Shown here one piece after another: positions 45,253 to 54,723 of a stretch of 64,000 nt of DNA (the stretch's first letter is position 1; each line of letters starts with the position of its first letter). Origin of the DNA: Mucilaginibacter gossypii (GTDB lineage: Bacteria; Bacteroidota; Bacteroidia; Sphingobacteriales; Sphingobacteriaceae); contig NZ_FNCG01000010.1 in NCBI RefSeq assembly GCF_900100945.1, positions 62,001-126,000 of the forward strand, given 5' to 3'. Both the position numbers and the translations under genes were made by a program. Under the pieces are notes generated by a model. The model did no database searches. It saw nothing but the letters and a program-made list of their open reading frames with translations, and was not told where the DNA came from.

Positions 45253-46659
45253 GTGAGAACAAAAATATTGATTGTTGAAGACCAGTTTATTGAGGCCAAC
45301 AACATGCAGGGGATCCTGGAAAGGGCAGGCTACAAGGTGACAGGAATTGCCCGTTCGGTGCCCATTGCTTTAAAAATGGTTGAAAAAGAAAAACCAGATA
45401 TGGTTATGCTGGACATCCTTTTACAAGGAAATCTGACGGGTATCGACCTTGCGGGAAAACTGCGCGAAATGAATATTGCTTTTGTTTACTTATCTGCCAA
45501 TTCCAATAAGGAAATACTGGATGCAGCCAAAGCTACCAAACCTTATGGCTTTCTTGTAAAACCGTTCCGGGCAAAAGATGTACTGATTATGCTGGATGTT
45601 GCCTGGTATCTGCATCAGCAGGTAGAAGAGGAGGCAAAAAACCGCGAAGCTTATCTTAAAAGGGCTGGTTCTGCGGTATCAGGAGGCCTTCCCGAAATCA
45701 TCGGCAATAGCCCGGCCATTGCGCGCATTATGAACAGCGTAAAGATTGTCAGCCAATCAAACACGGCCGTGCTGATTTTAGGAGAAAGCGGCACTGGCAA
45801 GGAATTGATAGCCCAGGCGATACACAAGTTGTCTGACCGTAAAAATAAACCGCTGATCGTTGTTAATTGCGGGGCGCTGCCCGCAAATCTGATTGAATCC
45901 GAACTTTTCGGGCACGAAAAAGGTTCCTTTACCGGCGCGTTCAACAGGCGTGTAGGTAAATTTGAACAGGCCGACGGTGGCACGATCTTCCTGGATGAGA
46001 TTGGTGAGCTCCCGCTTGACCTGCAGACAAAGTTCCTGCGGGTTTTACAGGAAAAGGAAATCGAACGGATCGGCGGCAATTCGAAGAAAGTGGATGTGCG
46101 CGTCATTGCGGCCACCAACAAGAATCTTGAAGAAGAAATCAGCGCCGGCCGTTTCCGTCTGGACTTGTACTACAGGCTGAACATTTTTCCGATCTTGTTA
46201 CCGCCCTTAAGGGAAAGACAAGGTGATATATTGTTACTGGCCGACTATTTCCTAAAAAAATACGCGGTTAAACAGGGAAAGTCGATCACCGGCTTTTCTG
46301 ACGACGTGATCACGCAAATCCGGAATTATAGTTGGCCCGGCAATGTCCGTGAACTGGAAAATATGATGGAGCGAAGTGTGCTGCTTTCGATGGGAACGCT
46401 GATCACCAGTTTGGTGCTTCCTAAGGATAAACGGAAAGCCTCGATTGAAATTGAAGCAGACAGGCAAAAAACTATGGAGGAGAATGAGCGCGACCACATC
46501 CTTGCCACTTTATTTAAATGTGACTGGAAGGTTTTTGGTGAAGGAGGGGCGGCCGAACTGCTGGATATTAACGTATCCACATTAAACTCGAGAATGAAAA
46601 AACTGGGGATAAACAAGAAGCACTATTTTAAAAATAGCGGTGAAAACAAAAATGACTGA
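45253..46659 (+). CDS. NtrC-type sigma-54-dependent response regulator
   Basis: Starting with GTG at 45253, the 468-residue protein has a receiver domain (acidic E9/D10 in IVEDQF, phosphoacceptor Asp54 in VMLDILL, and LVKPF), the AAA+ domain (GESGTGKE, GSFTGA, FLDEIGE, LDLYYRLNIFP, SWPGNVREL), and a C-terminal Fis-like helix-turn-helix (AAELLDINVSTLNSRMKKLG). The receiver belongs to the type often paired with HisKA_2 kinases; the kinases at 38892 and 51213 are close candidates. A dead fragment of a related gene lies at 38383. Possible target: the sigma-54-type promoter at 48384. Confidence 0.93.
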   Translation: MRTKILIVEDQFIEANNMQGILERAGYKVTGIARSVPIALKMVEKEKPDMVMLDILLQGNLTGIDLAGKLREMNIAFVYLSANSNKEILDAAKATKPYGFLVKPFRAKDVLIMLDVAWYLHQQVEEEAKNREAYLKRAGSAVSGGLPEIIGNSPAIARIMNSVKIVSQSNTAVLILGESGTGKELIAQAIHKLSDRKNKPLIVVNCGALPANLIESELFGHEKGSFTGAFNRRVGKFEQADGGTIFLDEIGELPLDLQTKFLRVLQEKEIERIGGNSKKVDVRVIAATNKNLEEEISAGRFRLDLYYRLNIFPILLPPLRERQGDILLLADYFLKKYAVKQGKSITGFSDDVITQIRNYSWPGNVRELENMMERSVLLSMGTLITSLVLPKDKRKASIEIEADRQKTMEENERDHILATLFKCDWKVFGEGGAAELLDINVSTLNSRMKKLGINKKHYFKNSGENKND

Positions 46660-46727
46660 TCTGAACTTACAACTGTGTTTCGCAGCCGGCATTAATGTCA
46701 ATTTTTGTGATGCCCAGATTGTAATAT

Positions 46728-47936
46728 TCAGATCTTGTTCGTTTCACGCTTGAAAACCTTAAAGCCAAATAGTGCTATGGTTAGTTGAAAAGTTGTGAAA
46801 GTGATCAAGGCCACGGCCCAGCCGTAAGGGACCATAGCCCCGAACAAGAGACTTCCTAAACCAAATCCCATGAATAAGGTAAAAACATTAAGCCCCATTG
46901 CCTGCCCCGGCTGATTTTTCCCCAAATCAGTCACTATCCCGGCCAGAAGAGGCTGGCTGAGGTCATATCCCAATGACAGGATGGTTATAAGTAAACAAGC
47001 CATCCACAACGGCAGGTGCAATGCAAGCAGTCCGACGCTCAGCGCACTTAAAAGGATTCCCGAAGGTAATAAGCGTTTTCGGCCGTTTTTATCGGCCGCC
47101 CTGCCAATAAAGGGGCCAAAAATAAATCCGGGTAAGCCATAGCCCATCAATGCCAGCCCTATCTGCCACTCATTAAGACCATAGTTGTCTTTTAAATACA
47201 ATCCCAACCAGGTAAAAACGCCTGAATGAAAAATACCGTTGCAAAAAACGTAAAAGTAAGTCCTGAGGCCGCGCCTTTGTGCAAGAAGGTTATAGTAGCC
47301 GTTTATGATGGCAGTTAAGGTGATCCCGGTAGTAATGGGTTTGGGTAGCCGAAGCTTTTTGATACTAAAAATGAGCAACAATAGGGCTATACTTGCAAGG
47401 ATAGCCAACCCTATGAATAAAAATCTCCAGCCGACAACAGGTGCGACGGCTACACCCAGGGTAGATCCTGCGGCGGCTCCACCAGCCATGGCGCCAAAAA
47501 GCAGGCCCAGCGGCCTGCCCCTCTCCTCAAAACTGAACAGTCTGCCTGTTAGTGATACGGAGATCGGAATGACACCGCTGGATCCTACACCGGTTAAAAA
47601 CCGCCATAAAATAAATTGATCCATGTTTGCTGCCGTAGACGTAAAAAATGATAAGGCCACAAAAGCAGTCAGCGAGGCGGTAATGATCGAGGTAGGCCTG
47701 AACCGATCTGCCAACAGTCCGAAAAAAAGGGTAGAAACTGCATAAGGAATGAGGTAAGCCGGAATCAGTATTCCTGTCAGTTGCTGGGACACACCGAAAG
47801 TCGTTGCCAGGCTGGGTATCAATGGCGCAATCATATAGGCCTGAAAGAAAATGATAAAGGTTGCGGAGGCAAGCAGCCAAAGCAATTTTTCGCGGTTTTT
47901 GTCAGATATAGCGGGTGTGGTTAATAAGTTGTTCAT
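46728..47936 (-). CDS. MFS efflux transporter
   Basis: The 402-residue protein has twelve hydrophobic segments and the drug:H+ antiporter pattern: loop 2/3 ADRFRPTSIITASL, motif C-like RFLTGVGSSGVIPISVSL in helix 5, and the second-half GRAADKNGRKRLLPSG. It is a typical DHA1-like inner-membrane exporter. The substrate is unknown. It is convergent with the sigma-54 regulator gene (68 bases apart) and divergent from the two hydrolase genes. Confidence 0.88.
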   Translation of the reverse strand: MNNLLTTPAISDKNREKLLWLLASATFIIFFQAYMIAPLIPSLATTFGVSQQLTGILIPAYLIPYAVSTLFFGLLADRFRPTSIITASLTAFVALSFFTSTAANMDQFILWRFLTGVGSSGVIPISVSLTGRLFSFEERGRPLGLLFGAMAGGAAAGSTLGVAVAPVVGWRFLFIGLAILASIALLLLIFSIKKLRLPKPITTGITLTAIINGYYNLLAQRRGLRTYFYVFCNGIFHSGVFTWLGLYLKDNYGLNEWQIGLALMGYGLPGFIFGPFIGRAADKNGRKRLLPSGILLSALSVGLLALHLPLWMACLLITILSLGYDLSQPLLAGIVTDLGKNQPGQAMGLNVFTLFMGFGLGSLLFGAMVPYGWAVALITFTTFQLTIALFGFKVFKRETNKI

Positions 47937-48498
47937 GAGCGGCGATCTGAATATTAATGAAGTAAATGCCAGTTGAAAGTTTCTTAACAGAAAGGTTGGC
48001 TCCGGTCATATTCACGGATTTCAATTCTGATGCCTGTTTTTTAGTTTTCTGTTAATGAGTGTTTTATGATTTAATATTTGTTTTAATTCATGCGATATAC
48101 CGCTAATTAGCCTGCTATTAGCGATTTCCATAACGCAAACAGCTTTAGTTAAATATTGATCTAGGTCTGCCCTACCAAAGGATTGACAAAGGGGGGCGGT
48201 GAATACCTGTGTGTTTGTTTTTAGCCGAATATAGCCCCGCCTGATAATCATTCGCTATGCCGATTTCCTGCAATGGTGCAGTCATTCTTGATATCTAAAT
48301 AAAAAGCCTTCATAAAGTGATATTTCGTGACTTATAAATTGAGGGTTATAAAATAAGTATCTGATTGTTAGTTATTTAAATAGTGGCACCAGTTTCGCCT
48401 ATCCAGATAGCAATAATGGCTGCAATTCGTGAACTAACGCAAGTTCACTATCAACAGCCATGACCCAACGGGCACAATCATTTATTAAAATCAAAACA
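47937..48498. other. Divergent control region between MFS and hydrolase genes
   Basis: 562 bases, AT-rich, without a recognisable gene; a 76-codon minus-strand frame at 48021-48251 has no family resemblance. It holds the sigma-54-like promoter listed separately. A frame open from 48460 lengthens the hydrolase by 13 residues without family support. Confidence 0.55.
48384..48399 (+). promoter_or_regulatory. Sigma-54 (-24/-12) promoter candidate
   Basis: TGGCAC-CAGTT-TCGC fits TGGCAC-N5-TTGC with a single mismatch and has the strict ten-base spacing between GG and GC. It points towards the hydrolase genes, about 100 bases before the first start. Two sigma-54 activators are encoded just upstream. 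Confidence 0.65.
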
Positions 48499-49521
48499 AT
48501 GAAAACAATTAGCAATGATGGTAATGTGGTCATACCACCATATGATCAGGATCCGAGACTTTCAAAAGAGGTGAGGGAATTTCTTAAAGCTTTAAACGCC
48601 CCAGGTAACGTAGCGATTGAATCAATGCCCCCGCTGGAAGCACGAAAAGTGCTGGAAAATGCCCAGCTATCTGTACCCATAGATATGTCAGGCATCGAGG
48701 AATCGGAACGCACAATCAATGCTGACGGCTATGAAATTGTGCTGAATATTGTACGCCCCGAAGGCATGAGAGGGGTTTTACCGGTATTTATTTTTATTCA
48801 TGGTGGTGGCTGGTTGTTAGGCGACTACCCAACACATAAAAGAATGGTGCGCGACCTCGTCGTGTTATCCGGAGTGGCCGGCGTATTTGTGAATTATACA
48901 CGTACGCCCGATGCTGCTTATCCACAGGCGATCAATGAGATCTACGCGGCTACCAAATGGGTAGCGGAAAACGGTCAAGAGATCAATGTGGACGGCAAGC
49001 GTCTGGCAATTGCGGGAAACAGTGTTGGAGGCAATATGACCGCAGTGACCACCTTGAAAGCGAAGGAGAACAACGGTCCGGAAATAAAATTGCAGATCAT
49101 GATGTGGCCGATCGTTGACGCCAATTTTGATACTTATTCGTATCAGCGATTTGGTCAAGAGCGATTTCTGACTACACCACTGATGAAGTGGTTTTACGAT
49201 ATGTATATCCCAGATCCTAAGCGCCGCAACGTAATATACGCATCTCCATTGCAGGCCACTAAAGAACAGTTGGCAGGCTTACCGCACGCATTGATCCAGG
49301 TAGCAGAGAACGATGTGCTGCGTGACGAGGCCGAAGCCTATGGAAGGAAACTAGACGAAGCCGGCGTAAGGACGACGGTAGTGCGTTATAACGGCATGAT
49401 CCATGACTTTGGATTGCTTAATCCGCTGGCGTATATCCATCCCACTCGTTCACTGTTTGAACATGCTGCCGCTGAATTGCGCAACCACCTGATCAAGACA
49501 GATAATAACCTCGGAAATTAA
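48499..49521 (+). CDS. Alpha/beta hydrolase of the HSL (hormone-sensitive lipase) family, cytosolic copy
   Basis: From ATG 48499 this is a 340-residue esterase (ATG 48460 gives 353). Visible are the oxyanion motif FIHGGGWLLGDYPTH, the nucleophile elbow GNSVGG, the catalytic Asp in ENDVLRDEA and His in GMIHDFG. Family members cleave short-chain esters or acetyl groups. There is no signal peptide. The following gene, 26 bases away, is a close paralogue with a signal peptide. It lies behind a sigma-54-type promoter, so expression is likely signal dependent. Confidence 0.9.
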   Translation: MKTISNDGNVVIPPYDQDPRLSKEVREFLKALNAPGNVAIESMPPLEARKVLENAQLSVPIDMSGIEESERTINADGYEIVLNIVRPEGMRGVLPVFIFIHGGGWLLGDYPTHKRMVRDLVVLSGVAGVFVNYTRTPDAAYPQAINEIYAATKWVAENGQEINVDGKRLAIAGNSVGGNMTAVTTLKAKENNGPEIKLQIMMWPIVDANFDTYSYQRFGQERFLTTPLMKWFYDMYIPDPKRRNVIYASPLQATKEQLAGLPHALIQVAENDVLRDEAEAYGRKLDEAGVRTTVVRYNGMIHDFGLLNPLAYIHPTRSLFEHAAAELRNHLIKTDNNLGN

Positions 49522-49547
49522 TAATAAGCTTAACTAAAATTATAAAA

Positions 49548-50606
49548 ATGAAAAATCTATTCATGACCTCAACGAAACCGACAGGATACCTGGCAGGTAT
49601 TCTGTTATTAATTATCAGCAGCGCTTTTAATGCGCACAGCCAGGTAAAAGATTATGCAACTGATGACCATCTCAGCCCTGGGGTTAAGACTTTTCTGAAG
49701 ACGCTCAATACCGGCGGACCCGGGTTGGAAACACTCACACCTGAAAAAGCCCGCGAGGTTTTGGTCAATGTACAAAAAGCTTATCCGGTTGATATGTCCG
49801 GCGTTACCATCTCAGAAAAAACGATCAAAGTTGATGGCAAGGACCTCCAATTAAATATTGTGCGTCCTGAAGGTTTAAAGGGAAATCTTCCGGTGTTTAT
49901 TTATATACATGGCGGCGGCTGGGTATTAGGCGACTTTCCGACTCACAAGCATATGGTAAGGAACCTCGCCGTACTTTCGGGTTGTGTAGGGGTTTTTGTC
50001 AATTATACCCGCACGCCTGATGCTGCTTACCCTACGCAAATCAATCAGATTTATGCCGCAACCCAGTGGGTTGCCGAGCACGGCAATGAGATCAACGTGA
50101 ATGGTAAAAAGCTGGCGGTTGTGGGCAATAGTGTTGGTGGCAATATGACTGCGATAACCGCTATTAAGGCCAAAGAGAACAACGGCCCGGAGATCAGCCT
50201 GCAGATCATGATGTGGCCAATACTTGATCATAATTTTGAAACGGATTCTTACAAGGCTTATGGTCAGGACCGGTTCCTGTCAACACAAGTAATGAAGTGG
50301 ATGTATAATATGTATATACCTGAAGATAGCAACAGAGATGACATACATGCTTCACCCGTAAAAGCCAGCCCCGACCAGTTAAAGGGTCTGCCTCCTGCAC
50401 TGATTCTGGTGGCAGAGGAAGATATCTTACGCGATGACGGCGAAACCTACGGCCGTATGCTGGAGCAGGCCGGTGTGCCTGTAACAACTGTTCGTTACAA
50501 TGGCGTTATTCATGACTGGGGCCTGCTGACCGGGTTAGCAGATCTTCCGCAGACTAAATCTCTTTTTATTCAGGCGGCCGCAGAAATGCGTAAATATTTA
50601 AAATAA
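49548..50606 (+). CDS. Alpha/beta hydrolase of the HSL family, exported paralogue
   Basis: The 352-residue protein has a signal peptide (YLAGILLLIISSAFNAHS-Q) and the same catalytic set as its neighbour: HGGGWVLGDFPTH, GNSVGG, EEDILRDDG and GVIHDWG. The two mature proteins are alike over their whole length (PDAAYP, INQIYAATQWVAEHG, KENNGPEISLQIMMWP), so they arose by tandem duplication and were then split between cytosol and periplasm. It is probably in one transcript with the DoxX gene, 20 bases downstream. Confidence 0.9.
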   Translation: MKNLFMTSTKPTGYLAGILLLIISSAFNAHSQVKDYATDDHLSPGVKTFLKTLNTGGPGLETLTPEKAREVLVNVQKAYPVDMSGVTISEKTIKVDGKDLQLNIVRPEGLKGNLPVFIYIHGGGWVLGDFPTHKHMVRNLAVLSGCVGVFVNYTRTPDAAYPTQINQIYAATQWVAEHGNEINVNGKKLAVVGNSVGGNMTAITAIKAKENNGPEISLQIMMWPILDHNFETDSYKAYGQDRFLSTQVMKWMYNMYIPEDSNRDDIHASPVKASPDQLKGLPPALILVAEEDILRDDGETYGRMLEQAGVPVTTVRYNGVIHDWGLLTGLADLPQTKSLFIQAAAEMRKYLK

Positions 50607-50625
50607 GCAACAGATACCTGGCAAA

Positions 50626-51024
50626 ATGAAAACAACAGTATTGATTACCCGCTTGTTATTGGGACTGATCTATTTTGTGTTCGGCCTGAATTTCTTTCTC
50701 AAATTTACGCCGGTTCCGCAAATGGGAAAGCAAGGAGATGACTTTCTTAAAGCACTGATTTCTTCAGACTACTTTTTTCAATTTTTGAAAATAGTGGAAA
50801 TTGTAGGTGGTTTCTTTTTATTGATCAACCGGTATACAGCGTTGTTTTTATTAGTGCTGTTGCCGGTAAGCGTAAATATTTTCTTGTTTCATATCATACT
50901 GGCACCGGCTGGGGTACCTATGGCGGTTGGTGTTCTTTTATTAAATGTTTTTTTATGCCTTGCCTATCTGAAATATTATCTCAGCGTTCTTACGGTCAAG
51001 CCTGATTCCGGCTGGTTATCCTGA
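50626..51024 (+). CDS. DoxX-like membrane protein
   Basis: The 132-residue protein has four membrane helices and the DoxX-type N terminus TRLLLGLIYFVFGLNFFLKF with the central FLKIVEIVGGFFLLINRY. DoxX-like proteins are small membrane proteins of largely unknown role, some linked with quinone or sulfur oxidation. It follows the exported hydrolase by 20 bases and closes the operon; a hairpin follows at 51078. Confidence 0.85.
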   Translation: MKTTVLITRLLLGLIYFVFGLNFFLKFTPVPQMGKQGDDFLKALISSDYFFQFLKIVEIVGGFFLLINRYTALFLLVLLPVSVNIFLFHIILAPAGVPMAVGVLLLNVFLCLAYLKYYLSVLTVKPDSGWLS

Positions 51025-51077
51025 CCCTGTGTTACTTATACATTAGGTCTGTGAGTTTATCAGCATTAACCTCATCA

Positions 51078-51111
51078 AACGCAGTTTACTCCTAAGGAGC
51101 TAAACTGCGTT
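51078..51111. terminator. Hairpin AACGCAGTTTA / TAAACTGCGTT
   Basis: Eleven-base perfect arms, continued inwards by CTCCT/AAGGAG with one bulge. It serves as the end of the hydrolase-DoxX operon and perhaps of the convergent kinase gene. Confidence 0.7.
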
Positions 51112-51212
51112 CCTGTAAACTGTCCGGCTGGAGGCTGATCCTTAAAGTGATCTGACTCAGATGCCCTTGAACAAGCAATTAAATGATTTTGACAGACACA
51201 GTTACAAAATAT

Positions 51213-53498
51213 TTAACCGTTCCGTGCGATTTCCGTCTCGGTCAATGCGTCATTATTGTAGGTTACCGGTTCGATTTGAAACTCGATCATGATGGAAGTC
51301 CCATTTCGATTTTGGATTTCGAGGCTGCCATTGATATCATCGGCCAATCCCCTGATAAGTTTGAGGCCAAGTGAATTGGACGGGCCTTGAAGATGGTCAT
51401 GTTGTATGCCGATTCCGTTATCGGAGATAATCAATTTAACCTTAGGCCCGGAAGTATACATCTTAATGGATATTATGCCATTTGTTCGCCCTTGAAACGC
51501 ATATTTGATCGCATTGGTCACGGCCTCATTGATGATCAGCGAGAGCGGTATGGCGAGTGATACTTCAACTTTTATCAGGTCCACTTCAAGCTCAAAATAT
51601 ATCTTGTTGCCGGTGCCGGTACTGTCTTTAAGATAACCGATGAACTCAGGTAAAAAAATTGCCATGTTAACCGTTTCAATATCTTCCGACTGGTAAAGTT
51701 TCTGATGGATAAGTGACATGGCGTAAATTCGGTGCTGGCAATTTTCAATCGCATGTAAAGCGTCATCCTGTAAATTGATCGCCTGCGATTCCAGCAGGCA
51801 AACGACCTTATGCAGGTTGTTTTTCACGCGATGGTGCACCTCTTTTAATAACCATTCCTTCTCCTTTAAGAGATGCTCCAGTAATTCGTTTTTCTTTAAA
51901 ATGATCAGGTTGTTTTTTTTACGGATAGTACTTTGCCGGTAGAATAAGGCGGCAATGACCACTACGAGGAAAATACCGACGATAGTCACGTTTTTGATTA
52001 GATTTAGACGTTGTAGTCTTCCCTTTTCTAAAGCGGAATTTTGGTTAAGTATTTTGATCTGGTCTTCCTTTTTTTTTGTCTCATATTTAATACTCAATTC
52101 CTGAATGTCTTTGTTCTTTTTTTCGGTTAAATAAAAATTATCAAGTTGTTTGTTACGGCTCAGGTGTGCTATCGCAGATTTGTAATTACCAGTTGCTGAA
52201 TCAACCTTAAAATACATGTACTCGATCTCGCTACGCGTAGATATTTTAAGTTTTTGTTTTACCTCGTTAGAAATCCGGTCAAGATAGGGCCGAGCTTTGG
52301 CATAGGACTGCGTCTCGACATAGAACTGTGCCATCTCCTGATGATCGGCCCGAAAGGCCTCGTGTACGCTGTTCAAATAATTATAAGCATTGAGTAAATG
52401 CCTTTCAGCCTTTCTAACGTTTATCTTTTGGTAACAGCGGCCTAACTCACTTTCATAGCGCGCATTTTCTGATCCTGTTGCTGGAAACTCTCGCATTCCT
52501 CTTTGCAGGTAGTCAATCGCTTCGCCGTAACGCTTCATGGCTCGTAACGCGGCCGACACCTGGGTAACTAATTTAGGAGCATCATCATTGAACATGCTGG
52601 GATGGACCTTTTGTGCATCAATCGCTAGCTTCAGATATTCAATAAACTTTTCCGGTTGTTTGTTACTGTTATAAAAATTTGCAAAAGCGCCGTAACAGTC
52701 AGCTAATGCAAGCGGATCATTTAATCTTTTCTCAAGTTCCAGGGATCTTTGGGCTAGTTCAAAACCTTTTTTATAATCACCAGTAGCCATGTAATAAACG
52801 TACATTGGCAGGTACACGTACTCGAGATAGGGATGATGTGCCGTTTCACTATCTTTAAGCAGGGCTGTAAAGTCTGCTTCTATCCCGGTATAATTACCAT
52901 AATAGCGGAAATAGGTCAACAGGACCCTGGCGATGATTTCTTTTTCTTTATCATTTGCCTTAAGGGACAAATCCCTGGCCTGCCGTGCATATTTCAGCGC
53001 ATCACCGTAATAGCCATCCGTAATTTCATTAGCTTCATAAAAATTTTTGTAGCTTAAAGTCAGCAGCATGTTAATCCGTTCGCCACCTGTAACGGATGGC
53101 AATAAAGCATCTGCTTCGGCAACACGGTGACGATCACTTAATATTTCAGCCATCCGGATCTGGGCGAGGGAAAAACCCTGCGTATATTTAAGTTGTCCGC
53201 TTAGCTTTCCTGCCCGTTCCGCATAACCTTGGGCAGTGTTTAGATCAGACTGTTTTCGCAAGGGTTTATTATAATATAGGTTAGCCAGATCTAAAAGCAC
53301 CTTTACCTGGTTTAAGTCGGGCTTGCTATGTTTTAGCTGTAACTGTAAATAGCTTTCCATGGCCGCAGGTATAGGCTTTGGATAGCCATAGTATTGCCCC
53401 CGGACCTTTGCAGGCAGAAAAATCGCAAGCCAAACGCATGTGATCGCAAAATAAAGATAAAATGGTCTGCTTGACTTTGCTCTGGGATTTCGGATCAT
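51213..53498 (-). CDS. TPR sensor histidine kinase, HisKA_2 type (copy C)
   Basis: The 761-residue protein has an N-terminal signal or anchor helix (LYFAITCVWLAIFLPAKV), a TPR sensor region (about 45-440), one membrane helix near 498-516, and a cytosolic kinase. The box LLKEVHHRVKNNLHKV holds His556, then YAMSLIHQKLYQSED, IINEAVTNAIKYAF, DNGIGIQ and SLGLKLIRGL. It is closest to copy B at 38892. It is transcribed opposite to the hydrolase operon and lies 17 bases after the P460-like lipoprotein gene on the same strand, which may be part of its signal input. Confidence 0.9.
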   Translation of the reverse strand: MIRNPRAKSSRPFYLYFAITCVWLAIFLPAKVRGQYYGYPKPIPAAMESYLQLQLKHSKPDLNQVKVLLDLANLYYNKPLRKQSDLNTAQGYAERAGKLSGQLKYTQGFSLAQIRMAEILSDRHRVAEADALLPSVTGGERINMLLTLSYKNFYEANEITDGYYGDALKYARQARDLSLKANDKEKEIIARVLLTYFRYYGNYTGIEADFTALLKDSETAHHPYLEYVYLPMYVYYMATGDYKKGFELAQRSLELEKRLNDPLALADCYGAFANFYNSNKQPEKFIEYLKLAIDAQKVHPSMFNDDAPKLVTQVSAALRAMKRYGEAIDYLQRGMREFPATGSENARYESELGRCYQKINVRKAERHLLNAYNYLNSVHEAFRADHQEMAQFYVETQSYAKARPYLDRISNEVKQKLKISTRSEIEYMYFKVDSATGNYKSAIAHLSRNKQLDNFYLTEKKNKDIQELSIKYETKKKEDQIKILNQNSALEKGRLQRLNLIKNVTIVGIFLVVVIAALFYRQSTIRKKNNLIILKKNELLEHLLKEKEWLLKEVHHRVKNNLHKVVCLLESQAINLQDDALHAIENCQHRIYAMSLIHQKLYQSEDIETVNMAIFLPEFIGYLKDSTGTGNKIYFELEVDLIKVEVSLAIPLSLIINEAVTNAIKYAFQGRTNGIISIKMYTSGPKVKLIISDNGIGIQHDHLQGPSNSLGLKLIRGLADDINGSLEIQNRNGTSIMIEFQIEPVTYNNDALTETEIARNG

Positions 53499-53515
53499 TA
53501 GCGCTTAAAATATTT

Positions 53516-53974
53516 TTAGGGCATAATTGAAGGTTTCTGGTCTAAGATAAAATTTTTCCTTTGATTCGGTTGTGCTGATAAGCCGTTAAAAGCTATTTTT
53601 TTTCTTTCAAAAAGCGTATACCTGATGCTGTCTGTCCGGTTGTCTGAACTAAGCATTTCAACCGACAATAATTCACCCGGGATGTTATTTCCGTACCAAT
53701 AAGGATTCTCCTGCTGTTTCCAGGTTACCAAAGCCATGGCTAATCCCCGTGCACCTCTCAGCCTGCCTGACCGGGCTGCACGCATGGCGATATCATTTGC
53801 ATAAAGGGTGGACATGGTGCCAGCTTTTTTATCAATCAGCGTACTCATAACTTTATAATTTGATGGATCAAACCCGGCGTTCTTGGGTATTGTTGCCCTG
53901 GTATTCGATTGTTGATCCACAAAGGGTGCCCCGGCACAGCCGGCTATAGACAGAGCCACAGCAACTCCACACAA
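53516..53974 (-). CDS. Cytochrome P460-like lipoprotein, truncated
   Basis: The 152-residue frame has a lipobox (LSIAGC) close to a non-ATG (TTG) start and no room for a normal signal peptide before it, since TAG lies seven codons upstream. The mature part resembles the P460 fold (SNYKVMSTLIDKK, TLYANDIAMRAARSG, LVTWKQQ, PGELLSVEM), but the CxxCH heme motif near the C terminus is missing. It may be a heme-less relative or a gene damaged at both ends by the rearrangement that left foreign text upstream. It is followed by the kinase gene on the same strand. Confidence 0.5.
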   Translation of the reverse strand: MCGVAVALSIAGCAGAPFVDQQSNTRATIPKNAGFDPSNYKVMSTLIDKKAGTMSTLYANDIAMRAARSGRLRGARGLAMALVTWKQQENPYWYGNNIPGELLSVEMLSSDNRTDSIRYTLFERKKIAFNGLSAQPNQRKNFILDQKPSIMP

Positions 53975-54723
53975 ATCTATGCCATGGTGCTGCTAAAGAA
54001 AATCAGTGATGATATGGGGCAGCTCAAAAAGATCGTTGAAAATAACCAGACAAGCAACGAAGATGAATAACGTTTGCGTTCCATTTGTCGGGATAGACAT
54101 GGCCTTTAGAGGAGATTTCGATGCGTACGCCATCAACAGTGATACGCAGTTAAACAGGAGCGAGGCCTTCGGAATTTGTTTTTGATCTCTTTACGTAAAA
54201 GAGCAGGTTAAAAGATTTGTTCATCGCTGAAGCTTTTAAGTGAACAAAATTAGTTGCATATCCTCCTGTTATCAAGATGTTTAAATACTAAACAAGTTCA
54301 ATAACAATGACTTATAAGCATCCCGGTGACCTGCGAAAGTACCATAAAAAAGATCACCGGCAGGTCACCGGAACAAAGCGATTGATTGGTTTAATTTGGT
54401 GAGGTCTAAAAACACAAAGCGCCATAAATAATTCATTTACAGCGCTTTTTATCTTAATCGAATAATACTTGATGCGGGGATAAAGGGAGCCGTTTAGAAC
54501 ATCTTTCTGCCATTTTATCAATTGTAAAACAAATTTTAGAAAAAAGAGGAACAAATAATCCCTGATATTTAACAATTTGTGATTAGTAATTAACTCGATC
54601 TCCGACGTCTACTAACGAATAAAGTTCACTTAAGAATGTAAACGCAATATCAATGGAATGTTCATTTGAGGGGCTTTTTCTTTTCACAACTGATTGGTAC
54701 ATTTGAATTTAGCAAACCTTAAC
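53975..54723. other. Scar region with coding remnants
   Basis: 749 bases without an intact gene. A plus-strand tail open from about 53966 reads YAMVLLKKISDDMGQLKKI and stops at 54070, overlapping a second short frame from 54063 (VCVPFVGIDMAFRG) that stops at 54185. Both look like ends of lost genes, perhaps from a mobile element; I cannot name them. An inverted repeat lies at 54323. The promoter of the next cassette must lie near 54600-54700. Confidence 0.45.
54323..54371. repeat. Inverted repeat CCGGTGACCTGC / GCAGGTCACCGG
   Basis: Twelve-base perfect arms at 54323-54334 and 54360-54371 around a 25-base spacer with an AAAAAA run. It could be a terminator, a regulator site or the border of the defence-like island that begins downstream. 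Confidence 0.55.

Noticed and set aside
45651..46121. Long minus-strand frame of 156 codons
   Set aside because: It lies fully antisense to the AAA+ domain of the sigma-54 regulator and its product has no family resemblance; it is a codon-bias shadow.
54063..54185. IS110-type transposase start (VGIDMAFRGDFDAY)
   Set aside because: Only some 40 codons with loose similarity to the first DEDD strand; no further transposase motifs or terminal repeats.
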